A stretch of 64,000 nt of DNA. It comes from Erodium maritimum (lineage: Eukaryota; Streptophyta; Magnoliopsida; Geraniales; Geraniaceae). Of the stretch, positions 10,601-20,034 are shown one piece after another. Where the stretch lies: the NCBI GenBank assembly GCA_963921825.1, contig OY997589.1, forward strand, positions 47,812,638 through 47,876,637, written 5' to 3'. Position 1 is the first letter of the stretch. Each line of letters starts with the position of its first letter. The position numbers were made by a program, and so were the translations under genes. The notes under the pieces were generated by a model. The model did no database searches and was not told where the DNA came from. It saw only the letters and a program-made list of their open reading frames with translations.

Positions 10601-12581
10601 TCGTGTCTTGTTCGTATGAATATTCCCTCTTCATTCAGGAGTTAATCATCTCACTCAAAACCTCCCATTTCTTTCCGTTGTGGATGAGAAAAAGGAGGGA
10701 CTCCCTCGTGGGTTTGAAGAACTGTTTTGCTACAATGTGACACCCAGTTCGGAGCAATTGTTTGTGATTTGGTTTTGGGCTTAGAGTGGTTATGTTCAAT
10801 TAGAGCCCGTTTTTAGTGATCGGTGTAGTTTCGTAATTTCTGAAGAGCAGCAAATAGATAGAAAATTGGATGGAATGTTGGATGTTGGTACAAAGTGTTA
10901 GTTCGGGGTATGTACTCGTTACGAAATAAATTTGGGGTATTTATCCGTCAAACGTGTATAGTTCGGGGTAGGTGAATGTAATTAACCCTTCAGATTTCAT
11001 AAAAATTAATTACATTAATTTATTCAAATCATATTCTAAGTTAATTCAGATTTTATAAAAAATAATTCATCTATTTTTCAAATTGTAAGACATCTAGAAT
11101 TCAATTTTGTTCTTAAAATATTTTTTCAATTTTTATATAATTTACCGTCAAACTCTTATTTTAAAAACATATTTATAAAATTGAATATTTTATTCAAAAT
11201 TTTATATTTTTCTAATCTATTTCATATTTTTCAAATTTGATTTTAATTCATTTTTGGGGTTAGGGTTAGGATTGAAGGGTTTGGGGATGAGTTAGGGTTT
11301 GGATTTAGTGTTAGAGAGTTAGGGTTGTGTATATTTGGAAACTAACAAGGGTATGTTGTGCTCGAAAATCTAACGTATTTGGATGGAAAATCAAAGGGTG
11401 TTCTAGGTTAGTGTATTCGTTCGTTTCGTTTTAGCGTTAGTGTATGCATGTGTAAAATGTATATAGATTGGTGCATGTTTATGTAATTAATCCTTTAATT
11501 TTTCAAAGGCTAGCTTTCACCTGAATGTTCCCTTATATAAACAGAAGGGATAATTGTCAAAACATGCACTAAAGTTTCGTCCACAAATGAAATAGTGCAC
11601 AACGTTTCGTCTACGTTGTGTGGCTACCCTAAAGTTTCGTCCACAAAATGAAATAGTGCACAACGTTTCGTCCACGCTGTGTGGCTACCCTAAAGTTTCG
11701 TCCACAAATGAAATAGTGCACAACGTTTCGTCCACGTTGTGTGGCTACCCTAAAGTAATTTGCTGATTTAGGTTTCATAAGTAATTTTACTAACAAATGT
11801 TCGTGGACGAAACTTTAAGGTAGCCACACAACGTGGACGAAACATTGTGCACTATTTTATTTGTGGACAAAACTTTAGTGCATGTTTTGACAATTATCCC
11901 TAAACAGAATATAATATTATAAAATCATAATTTTTGGGGTGAGATTTGCAGTTGCTACAACACTTTCAAAATTAGGAGTACTTTGAAATTTATAACATTT
12001 TGACAACATATAAGCTGATCCAAGCACCCTCTAAATCATTGTCATACTTGTAGGCTACCCTTTTTAGATATGTCCCTGGTTTTGTGCTGTATCACAGGTA
12101 ATGGTTAGGTATTCAGTTCTTATGGCTCCCTAATGGGTATTCTCGTCATTTGGTATGTAGTTTGAGCTCATCTATTGTACTCGTCATTTGGTATGTAGTT
12201 TGAGCACATCTATTGTACTGGCCGAACCCGTTAATTAACTAAAATAAAGCCTTAAAGAAAACAAAAGCAAGTAGAAAATATTTGTCTTGGCACAAGAACA
12301 TTATGTCTCATATTGAACTTATATACCCTATGAAATGCGCACTAATTATCTATTTTGGCATATGAATGTTGGCAACTCGTAAATGGTGTATGATTGGATT
12401 TAACAGTTTCGGGGTCTCATGTCTTTGATGTTGTAGGGAGGAAGAGATGCAAAAACTCAATAGAGCAACCAACTCCAAGATGGCTACATTTGGTGTCCTT
12501 TCTATAATAATTTGCTTGGGGGTGGCTGGTATACAATTTTGGCATCTAAAGACATTCTTTATGAGGAAGAAGCTTCTGTAG
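1694..12581 (+). CDS. p24-delta family transmembrane emp24/GOLD-domain protein
   Basis: Cargo receptor and coat adaptor cycling between ER and Golgi in COPI/COPII vesicles. Exons: 1694-1900, 2248-2457, 3241-3317 and 12437-12581, all with GT-AG introns and phases 0, 0, 2, giving 212 residues, the usual p24 length. Residues 1-22 are a signal peptide. The lumenal GOLD domain begins MRFEIQSGHTKC and holds the likely disulfide pair C34 and C102. A coiled-coil segment (VMELELKKL, FYLREREEEM) follows. The membrane span is about 181-200, and the cytosolic tail has the FF pair (205-206) and KKLL end used for COPI binding and ER retrieval. The sequence fits plant p24-delta, delta-2 subclass. Introns 1 and 2 are 0.35 and 0.78 kb; intron 3 is 9,119 bp and packed with transposons. 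The first Met of exon 1 is chosen because it heads the signal peptide. The reading frame is intact, so the gene is probably functional if the long intron is spliced. Confidence 0.93.
3731..4091. mobile_element. GTCCACG-module MITE, copy 1 (Mutator-like, non-autonomous)
   Basis: A 361-bp element with long terminal inverted repeats. The left end reads GGATAATTGTCCAAAACTA and the right end is its near-exact inverse, ending in ATTATCCC. Each arm is built from reiterated pieces such as AAGTTTTGTCCACG and TGCACCCACAAAGCGTGG, so the whole could fold into one long hairpin. The central 60 bp (ATGGTCTGGGCAGTGCTTCC) is unique and shared with copies 2 and 4. It has no coding capacity. The flanks are A-rich, so the target duplication is ambiguous here. 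Confidence 0.8.
4489..4809. mobile_element. Small GGG-ended inverted-repeat element
   Basis: About 320 bp. The left end (GGGGAATTCCTTAAAACTGCC) and the inverse of the right end (GGGTTAATTGCTTAAAACTACC) match over about 27 bp, with differences at several positions. The interior is AT-rich and non-coding. The GGG...CCC termini resemble those of the other elements here. No clear target duplication was found, so it is either old or its ends are slightly misplaced. Confidence 0.5.
4992..5017. repeat. C homopolymer, about 26 bp
   Basis: A run of 26 C bases in an AT-rich intron. Long C tracts are uncommon in plant DNA and their exact length is unreliable in most sequencing chemistries. Confidence 0.9.
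5050..8330 (-). mobile_element. Fossil Copia LTR retrotransposon, heavily decayed
   Basis: On the minus strand around 5.66-5.9 kb, a block resembling a plant Copia integrase core is recognisable (SPIMSKVGFQYFVSF, MKNQLKLFSR). A stretch like the integrase-RT linker (LPIQHVYSRRQP) lies at about 5.2 kb. A degenerate Met-tRNA-like primer site may lie near 8.23 kb. Most of the rest is unreadable, and RT and RNase H are absent. It is broken many times and clearly old. The boundaries are approximate; no LTR pair or target duplication was found. Confidence 0.6.
9006..9347. mobile_element. GTCCACG-module MITE, copy 2, nested in the 1.8-kb element
   Basis: Starts GGGATAATTGTCC and ends ATATCCC, with the same reiterated modules and central segment as copy 1. 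Flanked by a 9-bp duplication, TATAAAATA (8997-9005) and TATGAAATA (9348-9356), with one mismatch. It inserted after the surrounding element. Confidence 0.85.
10132..10152. repeat. Perfect 9-bp-arm hairpin inside the GGG-ended element
   Basis: GTCATGTGC-TTT-GCACATGAC, just inside the right inverted repeat. The same arms with a different 3-base loop occur at 15843-15863 and 63950-63970 in sister elements. Confidence 0.85.
10302..11546. other. Intronic stretch with no gene; element debris
   Basis: AT-rich. At 10360-10740 there is a CT-rich, gene-like piece (translatable on both strands for about 70-100 codons but resembling no family I know). Two isolated right-hand ends, GTAATTAACCC near 10988 and TAATTAATCC near 11493, look like orphan termini of GGG-ended elements. 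A degenerate TTAGGGTTAGG patch lies at 11250-11330. Confidence 0.45.
11547..11900. mobile_element. GTCCACG-module MITE, copy 3, with triplicated arm module
   Basis: Starts GGGATAATTGTC and ends GACAATTATCCC, flanked by the perfect 9-bp duplication TAAACAGAA (11538-11546 and 11901-11909). The left arm holds three tandem copies of a unit of about 65 bp (AAGTTTCGTCCACAAATG, then TAGTGCACAACGTTTCGTC, then TGTGTGGCTACCC), while the right arm holds one. The central segment differs from copies 1, 2 and 4. Confidence 0.88.
12437..12581 (+). CDS. p24-delta gene, last exon (membrane anchor and sorting tail)
   Basis: This exon lies 9.1 kb from exon 3 and is easy to miss. It follows a TTGTAG acceptor, completes the split Arg codon (AG|G) and encodes EEEMQKLNRATNSKM, the single membrane span and the tail WHLKTFFMRKKLL followed by TAG. 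Without it the protein would have no anchor and no COPI signal. Identity is judged by recognising the conserved plant p24-delta C-terminus. Confidence 0.92.
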
Positions 12582-12899
12582 GCTTGGTTTTACTTTCTGC
12601 TATACATACATTTACCATGTATCTCTTTTCTTTCTTTCTTTTCTTCCTCTAAATGTTATAGGCGTTATTTTACTTCATTATCCCCGTCCCTTGGGGTGTA
12701 TTTGAATGACATATCTTTTCAGCTTTCTTCTTTCTTTTGTTTAGAAAGGAGTGTTTGATACCCTCCATGAAGACATCATTGTACACCTATAATTACAAGG
12801 CACTTTTATTACGCTAGATAGTCCCGACTAGAAAGAGAGGAAAATATATGAAATCAGGTTGAGGGGAGCATCTCACAATTTTGGATTGGGGATAATATA

Positions 12900-13514
12900 G
12901 TTTGGCTGGTAGAGTTTTTCTCTTGCAGTTGAGTTGTTGCTGTTACGGCTTGGCTTGGATATCTAATTATCAATGCTAAATGGAAAATATGAGTATTGGT
13001 TGTCGGTGACCACCCACCTCTCTGTTCTGAGGGGTTGGCGGTGTGGCGCTGATTTGACGTGGTGTATTATTCTAGTTCCTGTAGTGTTTTGGTTTATCGA
13101 TGTCCAGGTCGGCTGTTGGTATGGTATTAGGTCGTTGTTGGGTGTTGTCTGTCCTGGTGGCCTGATGTTTTTGCTGCTCTGCCACAAACCTCCTGTTTTT
13201 GAGCTTCATGATTGTCATGTATGGGTTTTATACCTCTTCTACTATTGCCTGTTAGAGCTTCATGGTTGGGAAATTGGTGTATTTAGACCTTGTTCAGCGT
13301 CCAGTTTAACCCTTTGTTGGGTTGTTTACGTTTGTTGTTTCATGATTGTTATATTTGAATGCTAGACCTGGTCGTAATTATTGTTGTTAAGTTGTTGAGG
13401 TTCATTTGATATGAATGCTTTGTGGTGTATCCTTCAGAGGTTTAACCTCTTGTCCTACCTCTTTACATCAAAGACTTGGATACTAAATCTTCATTTGCTT
13501 AAAAAAAAGAAAAA
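12900..13514 (+). mobile_element. LINE 3' end, 5'-truncated remnant
   Basis: A G/T-rich, C-poor stretch in the style of plant LINE 3' untranslated regions, with repeated TTGTTGGGT, CTTCATGATTGT and similar words, ending in an A tract at 13501-13514. It has no recognisable protein. It lies just beyond the likely 3' UTR of the p24 gene. The left boundary is a guess and no target duplication was found. Confidence 0.4.
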
Positions 13515-14551
13515 TTATTACTAGTTATATCTAACTATCCCTGATTTTCTCATAACTACTTTTCCAAATTTTCGTTAGAGAGATATCCTAATTTTCCAAA
13601 ACTTTCACTTTACTATAAAAAGGCGGGATAGTGATATGAAAATCAGGTACTGCCCCAAACAAATTTATAATAAAGTGTAACTAGGTGAAAAATAGGTAAT
13701 AGTTAGGTACAAAAAAATATGAACATGGGTGCAAATAAGAGCTACATAAAAATTTGGGAACCACAAAATACTAGTTGTCACGAATAAGACACTATAAATG
13801 CTTCTACATGGCGTGACACAAACAGAGCCATATATTCAAACCTCCAAGAATTGGCAAAAGTCACATCCTTGTTGAAACTCTAAGATTTAATTCTCAAAAT
13901 GGCCGCGACAAGTGCACCAATTATCAAGTAGTATTCGAGGTTTATCCGAGTTATCGTACTTAAGGGAAGAGTTAGACAAGCACTTTTAATCAACTAATTT
14001 ATTATTCAAACTAATTATGGAATAATTATTAGTTTGTTCTGGAAAGTAAATAATTAATTAGACGCACAATAAAACAAGTACAGAAGTAAACAAGAACACA
14101 ATATCAAAAGTGATTTCCAGATCAGAGATTTAAATCGATCTCGGACACTACGGGGTTATAATATGATGAATAACTTATAGGGGGTCGCTTTACACTTGCG
14201 ACTAATACTAGTCTAGAGGCAACGACAATTCTCTTTAACTAGTTCTAACCATCTCTCGATCGCATTAAGACCTTATTATACTCAAACCACCTGGATTTAA
14301 ATCTAAGTTATATATAATTCCCTATTCCTCATAGTAATATCATTTTTTTAATTTTTGGTTAATATAATTATATCATTTATCACGTGTCAAGGCGCAAAGT
14401 ATTAAGGTCGGAATAATACACACTAACCTAAATACTAATTTAACAAGTGTAAAATTGAAACTCATTAAATTAGTGAAGTCATATTATTCTCATATGTCTT
14501 AGATCGATGGAGTTTATTCCATGATCAAGAAATAAGAAAACAAGACAAATA
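13515..14551. other. Unclassified repeat-like intergenic sequence
   Basis: No gene seen. From about 13.87 kb (GCGACAAGTGCACC onward) the sequence has the look of a non-coding retroelement leader. It seems to continue at 16021-16142 and again after 16843, up to about 17.5 kb, because the pieces between are younger insertions with clean target duplications. The family is not identified. Confidence 0.3.
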
Positions 14552-14560
14552 TAAATGAAA

Positions 14561-16011
14561 GGGCAAATTCCACCTCAATACCCTAACTATCGTTTTATTT
14601 CACCTCAATACCCTAACTATTTTTCGTGGCACCTCAATGCCCTAGAATGACATTTTCCGTCACTTTAGTACCCGCCGTCAACTTTCCATCCATTTTGGAT
14701 GGAAAATGTTTGAAAAGTCCAAAATACCCCTCACTACCAGTCAAATTTTCAAAATATGCCATTGGTTTTCAATTTTTTTTATTTTTTATTTATTTCTTTT
14801 ATAAAAAACAATTTTTATTTTATAAAAATTAGAATTTCTTTAAAAATATTTTTATTTCAAAAAATCAGTTTTTATTTTATATAAATTCAGTTATTTTTTC
14901 AAAAATTTAGATTTTAAAATCAGTTTTATTTCTAAGAATAATCTGCTTTTTATTTTTCTAAGAATAATCTGCTTTTTATTTTTCTAAAATCAGTTTACTT
15001 TTAAAATCATATTTATTTATACTGAAAAGTTTTAATTTGTTTTAAAATCAGTTTTATTTTTTAAAATCAATTTTACTTTTAAAAATCAGATTTATTTATT
15101 ATAAAAATCAGTTTTATTTTTTTTGTGATTCTTTATTTTTAAAAGTAGATTAATTATTTTAAAAAAATATTTCTTTTTCGTTTTGTTCATCTTCAAGCAT
15201 TCATCTCTAGATTTGTTTTACCCTTGAGACCCACACCCAAATCCAAATCGAAGCCACCACTAAAAACCAAGAACATACAGATCCAAATATTATTCACATT
15301 CCTCTAAATTAAAACCCAAGAACATACGATTTGGAATACAAAAATATAAAAAAAAAACTAAATCCCTAAAAACAAAAAATACAGATCTGGAGGATATAGG
15401 AACAATCCACGGAGTGACGACTTTGGGGCGTCTTCTTCGGCGATGAACATACCAGATCTGCAAGGGGAGGAGCGCTAGCAGCAGCAAAGAGCTCATGGGC
15501 CGACAAGACGGAGGTCGGTGGTGAGATGGCCGAAAGGGAAGGAGAGATCGACAGGTGGGAAGGTCGTGGAGGTGGGTATGAGTTTGGAGATGGAGAAAGG
15601 GGTTGAGGTTGATAGATAAGAGAGAGAAAGGGGTCGTGGAGGTGGGTTTGGAGATGGAGAGTGGGGTTGAGGTTGATAGATAAGAGAGAGAGAGGTCGTG
15701 GAGGTGGGTTTGGGTTTGGAGAGAGAGGAGTTGAGGGAGATAGATAAGAGAGAGAGAAGGTTAGAAAAAACAGGTACTTTTGGTATGAAGGGTATTGAGA
15801 AAATGGATAAAGGGTAATTTAGGTGTTTTTAGAAAAAGTAGGGTCATGTGCTTCGCACATGACCATTTTCCATCCAAAATGGATGGAAAATTGACGGTAG
15901 GTATCAAAGTGACACAAAATGTCATTCTAGGGTATTGAGGTGTCACTAAAAATAATCAGGGTATTGAGGTGAAAAAAAGTAATAGTTAGGGTATTGAAGT
16001 GGAATTTGCCC
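14561..16011. mobile_element. GGG-ended Mutator-like non-autonomous element, 1.45 kb
   Basis: Left end GGGCAAATTCCACCTCAATA, right end its inverse. The inverted repeats run about 145 bp, with a doubled CACCTCAATACCCTAACTA module. Flanked by the perfect 9-bp duplication TAAATGAAA (14552-14560 and 16012-16020). The interior holds degenerate AAAATCAGTTTT repeats (14.78-15.17 kb), then a GC-richer block at 15.2-15.76 kb with purine-rich GAGAGATAAG repeats. There is no transposase. Confidence 0.85.
15843..15863. repeat. Perfect 9-bp-arm hairpin, loop TTC
   Basis: GTCATGTGC-TTC-GCACATGAC at the inner edge of the right inverted repeat of the 1.45-kb element. The arms are identical to the hairpin at 10132-10152; only the loop differs. 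Confidence 0.85.
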
Positions 16012-16157
16012 TAAATGAAATGATAAACATAATAATCAATAAAAGTGATTTAAATACATGTTTATAAATGAAGATGATGAAGAACTTTGATTGTTGGTCT
16101 CTTACACTTTTCTCAATCTCTAAATCTTCAAACCTAGCTCTCAAACTCAATGTTTTT

Positions 16158-16828
16158 TTTCGGGGGTTGGGATGGTTTAGGGGGTGGTTTGGGGAGTGTG
16201 GTGAGATTTTAGTAAGGTTATTTGCTGTGTTTTCCTTGTTTGATTTTTGTGAAAGACTAGTGTGGGGGTAGTTGGTCTGTTAATTCTGGTTCATTCCTTG
16301 TGAGTGGGTAGAAATTGTATTAAGAGGAGTGTTTTGTCTCAGATGGTTTTGTCTCATAGGAATGTATTGTGTTTGGACTGGTTTTTTACATTTGATTACA
16401 GGTTCTAGCTTGATCATTTCTGAAGATAGGTACCCTGCTTTGCTGCTGGTTTGTACCTTGGACAGATGGTGGTTCCATGCCTGCTGGGAACTTGGGATAT
16501 TTGCCTGTATTGTTGTTTGGGGTTGTACTTCTAGGGTTCTTAAAGAGGAGATTCATTGGTGTTGGAGTTTTATTGCTGGGGTTTTTGGGTAAGTTGAAGG
16601 GTATCTGCATTATGCAGAACATGTACTAGCTATAATGGCTTTTTGTGATAAGTATGTAAGGGTAGTAATCTGAAACCTAGATACTAGGCAGATTTTGGGT
16701 AGTATTATGGTATTGTATCTGTATAGGAAACTTGGGTTGATTGTTTGTATTCTTGGAGGGCTTGCCCCTTGGCCTTGTATTTCACTTCGAAATCTTGGTC
16801 TATAAAATTTGAAAATTGCTGATAAAAA
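16158..16828 (+). mobile_element. LINE 3' UTR insertion with 15-bp target duplication
   Basis: About 670 bp of G/T-rich sequence ending AAATTGCTGATAAAAAAA. The 15-bp word AAACTCAATGTTTTT occurs on both sides (16143-16157 and 16829-16843), the size expected of LINE target-primed insertion. No ORF2 sequence is present, so it is a strongly 5'-truncated copy, or one with an internal deletion. It inserted into the unclassified repeat that surrounds it. Confidence 0.75.
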
Positions 16829-16866
16829 AAACTCAATGTTTTTCTCTCTCAAAATCGTGATCCCTA

Positions 16867-17098
16867 TTTTTTCTTTTTGATAAGCTAAGAAAATTTATTA
16901 AGCTAGTGTTCTAAAAAATATAGAACAAAGCAGGAAAGGATCCAAAGAGGATCAATTCCTCACACCAATACAACTCCAAAGAGTAAACAGAGGATAGGAA
17001 AAACCTACTTCCTATCTGGATTTAAACAAATAAACCGGTTAGAAACTGAAACAGGGGGTAAAGACCGAATTGGAGTCGGTTACAATAGCCCTTATTTC
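16867..17098 (-). mobile_element. Probable SINE or LINE 3' end, reverse orientation
   Basis: Begins with a T-rich run and TGATAAGCTAAGAAAATTTA, the inverse of a LINE/SINE tail. A weak candidate target duplication is CCCTATTTT at the left and TCCTATTTA near 17.1 kb. No protein is seen and the right boundary is uncertain. Confidence 0.3.
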
Positions 17099-17528
17099 CT
17101 ATTTATACTTCATTAAAAACCTTAGGTAGAAGAGGAAATATACTGGAAAATATCATATCACTGCGCGCGTAAGCCATTTTGTACGCTGGACGGTTTGGGG
17201 TACAAGATGCACTCCATCCGTACATCATATGTTTTGGGATACGGCACGCACACCTTTTTCATGTCATATGACCAACGCACATTTTGGACAATGAAGCTTC
17301 CTTCATGAAAGTTTTAGATCTCTGAATTCCCTTCAATTTGATATCATACGGGACAAAATCGAAGATCGTCTGACAAAGTTATGCTCTAAGAAAGATCAGA
17401 AAGACTCCAAGACACCTTAAACCGATTCTCACTCCATTTTCACCCTTTTCCAATCAAAGACCCTATAAATCACAATGAGAGAAAAGTGTATTGAAGTGTC
17501 CCTCCACCTGAAGAGCATTGGGCAATAA

Positions 17529-18860
17529 GTTTTTTTTATCAGCAAAATTTATTAATGAACCGAGTTTTCAAAATGAAAAACAAGGCTATGGGAAAATCCA
17601 CATGAACAGACACGAGTATGTCCGGAGGCACCTCAAACCAAAGAACCAAACCCATACAAAGGGTAACCCAGGTCTACAACCCACATTTATCTACCATTAA
17701 GTGAACTAAAATCATCTCAACCAGGGGTGAAACATACCAGAGAAGAAGGACTCTTAAAAGCTAAATTTATCTAACATTAAGCACAACTAAAAACAGAGGT
17801 AATCAACCTGAAGATCACCAAAACAAGAAAAAAAACAGAGGAACAGAACTAGAAGGCAACACCACTGCACCCACCCCCGCTAGCACCTCTACCAGAACTC
17901 CTGACAATCAACAACCCATTATTCCCGACTGGCCTTTCCTCAAGAACAGGGCCACACCGGCCAGGTCAACAAGACCAACACACAAACACGGTAGTCACAA
18001 CCGACTCACCGAGGGAGAGATGAGATAGTCGACCGAAGAAGAGAAATGGATCTAACATACTAGGAGTGGCAGAGGGAAACACCATAATCGAAGGACGAAT
18101 CCAAGCTTCCGACTGAGTACCTTGACGGAACTCCCTGTGGCCAGCACCAACAAAAGGAGAAGTCGACCCCTGAATAACCTAACCATGTCACCGGAAGACG
18201 TAGGAAGGACTATCCGAGGAATAAGTGAATGAATCTGAAATGAGGATGAAATCGAGCCCCTCCGAAGCCACTAGAATCAAGGAACGATCTTCTCTTAACA
18301 ACTGCTCATCTTCCATTACAAAAACCCACCGGAGCCAACACTCAACGATGAAACCAAGGGAGAGTTTGTATGAGACCCGTCCGATCCTCCACTGGTAGAG
18401 AAACGGAAAAATAAAATACAAAGCCAAGAGAAAAAACTGACCTCAGAAACTAAACGGTCGGAGAAGAACGGTCTCCAGGAAATGGGGTGAGGCAACAACG
18501 AAAGGAGTTAGATCTGAGAAAAAATCTAACCCACGACCTCACCAAGTCACCGGAGGGAGAAGGAGGACAAAGAGGAAGGTGACAGAGGTCTTAAGCCGTA
18601 GGAGGAGGAGCCGGGAAAGTAGATCTAAACCGGAACTCCAAATCCAAACCAAAGGCCAAAAGAAAAGGGGAAAAGGAAAAGAAGGAAAATGTAAGACGAA
18701 GGAGAAGAAGATGTGGGGGAGTGGGGAAGGACCACCAACGACATCTATGTCCAGAGACCATGACGTCGCCGGTGATGAAGGATGAAGGAGGGAGGCGGCT
18801 TGGACGAATTTTTTTAGGGTTTTCTAGAGAGAAGTGGGAGCACTTCTCTCTAGAACTTCC
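17529..18860 (-). mobile_element. LINE, reverse orientation, internally deleted
   Basis: A T run at 17530-17537 followed by ATCAGCAAAATTTATTAATG, the inverse of a plant LINE tail ending TTGCTGATAAAAAAAA. At the far end, the minus strand reads a C/T-rich leader (CCTCCCTCCTTCATCC) typical of plant LINE 5' UTRs. The 1.3 kb between has no reverse transcriptase, so both ends appear to be joined by a large deletion. No target duplication was found. Confidence 0.4.
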
Positions 18861-19445
18861 GTAAGAAAAGAAACTATTTTGTTTTTCACGAAGAGAAAAG
18901 GAAATTCTGTGAGCGATCAGACCAATATAGTGGCGGGCATGGATCGAACAATTTTGTTGCACTGAAGATATCCAAGCATATGCTAAATTGAGATGTGAAG
19001 AAATTCGAGAGAGTTCTTGAACTTTTGGAGTCCAAAAAACTAAGTGGGTTTGTACTCAATTGTAGAAGAGGAAATCCCTAACTGGATGTTGAAGAGTAAT
19101 ATGACAACAAAAAGAGGAAAACAATAAGTTGCTTGGCTATTTACGCATGCAGAATGATCAAATTGGTACGAGTGAATTATGAATTTGATAAGTTCAAGGA
19201 AATAGGAATAGATTAGAATATTTTAGCTCTGTGTCAACTAATCGGGTAGTAACAACGATTGTATTGAGAAAAAAAATTAAATTGAAGAACAATTGCATAC
19301 AAAAAGTTACTGATATATTACTTTATGGAGGAAGTTAGATCAATGGTCGTCAAGTCGACCATAACTCAATAGTAACAAGACCAAAAAAAAACTTTCAATG
19401 TTGAAACTCCACAACTGTGAGGTCCTTTATGAGTGAAAGTCCCCA
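18861..19445. other. Intergenic stretch, nothing recognised
   Basis: AT-rich sequence between the minus-strand LINE and the RRM-type LINE ORF1. It may be the 5' leader of the latter; no motif decides this. Confidence 0.3.
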
Positions 19446-20034
19446 ATGGAAAAGAAAATGCGGAGACCCTCTCTTTTACTTTTTTCTGTATGGTGTTCCT
19501 ATCGAGTTAGGATACTTTGTCAGATTGTTTTTCGATCAGAAAAGAAGGCTGGATCAGCTCACCATGCCCCCAAGATCAAGGTCCGTAGGAGTACGGCAAA
19601 GGTGAAGTCGTCAGCTACCGGTGCACCCCATCCAACCCAACAAGGAAAGGTTGTGACGCAACCAAAGGGTGGTGTTGGACTTTTCTTGGATCCGGTTAAA
19701 CCTATTGTGACAGCATCGGGCTCGCAAGTGGAGATTAGGACCGTTCATCGAAACTGTGTAGGGAGCTTAGGTAAGGAACAAGAGGCTGAGGTCTTTGTTG
19801 TTAATCTTCCTTTCCAGTCATTAGTTGAATGGGTTTGAACCGTTTTTGGGTCTTATGGAAATATTGTTTATGCATCCATACTCAAACGACCGAACCACCA
19901 GGGAGGTCGTTATTTCGGATTCATCCATTTTGAATCCAAATCTGAAGCTACTCAGGCTATAGAAGGTTTAAATGGATTCAAATTCAACGGTTATACATTA
20001 CTTGTTGCTACAGCTAGACATCGGAAGGAGAAGG
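19446..20034 (+). mobile_element. LINE ORF1 fragment with an RNA-recognition motif
   Basis: The frame begins with a basic leader (KIKVRRSTAKVKSS) and continues into an RRM: RNP2-like VFVVNLPF near 19.79 kb and RNP1-like GRYFGFIHF near 19.91 kb, ending GYTLLVATARHRKEK. A TGA at 19836-19838 interrupts the domain. RRM-bearing ORF1 proteins are known from one plant LINE clade (the BNR type), which suits this location better than a host splicing factor. It is cut off at 20034 by the LTR of the Copia element. Confidence 0.65.

Larger units (their letters stand above)
3318..12436 (+). other. Intron 3 of the p24-delta gene, transposon-filled
   Basis: A 9.1-kb intron, very long for a plant p24 gene. 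It contains two free copies of the GTCCACG-module MITE (3731-4091, 11547-11900), a small inverted-repeat element (4489-4809), a C homopolymer, an old Copia copy on the minus strand (about 5.05-8.33 kb), and a 1.8-kb GGG-ended element with a third MITE copy inside. I see no coding exon of the host gene within it. Confidence 0.85.

Noticed and set aside
11250-11330. TTAGGGTTAGG-like words suggesting an interstitial telomere repeat
   Set aside because: Only two adjacent units and no run of the plant unit TTTAGGG; the rest is loose G/T-rich sequence.
12973-13365. 130-codon hydrophobic open frame that looks like a membrane protein
   Set aside because: Composition is that of G/T-rich LINE 3' UTR; the apparent hydrophobicity comes from T-rich codons, and it ends in an A tract.
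19446-19838. Host RNA-binding protein gene
   Set aside because: Single-frame RRM with an internal stop, no introns, embedded in LINE and LTR debris, and the domain arrangement matches RRM-type LINE ORF1.
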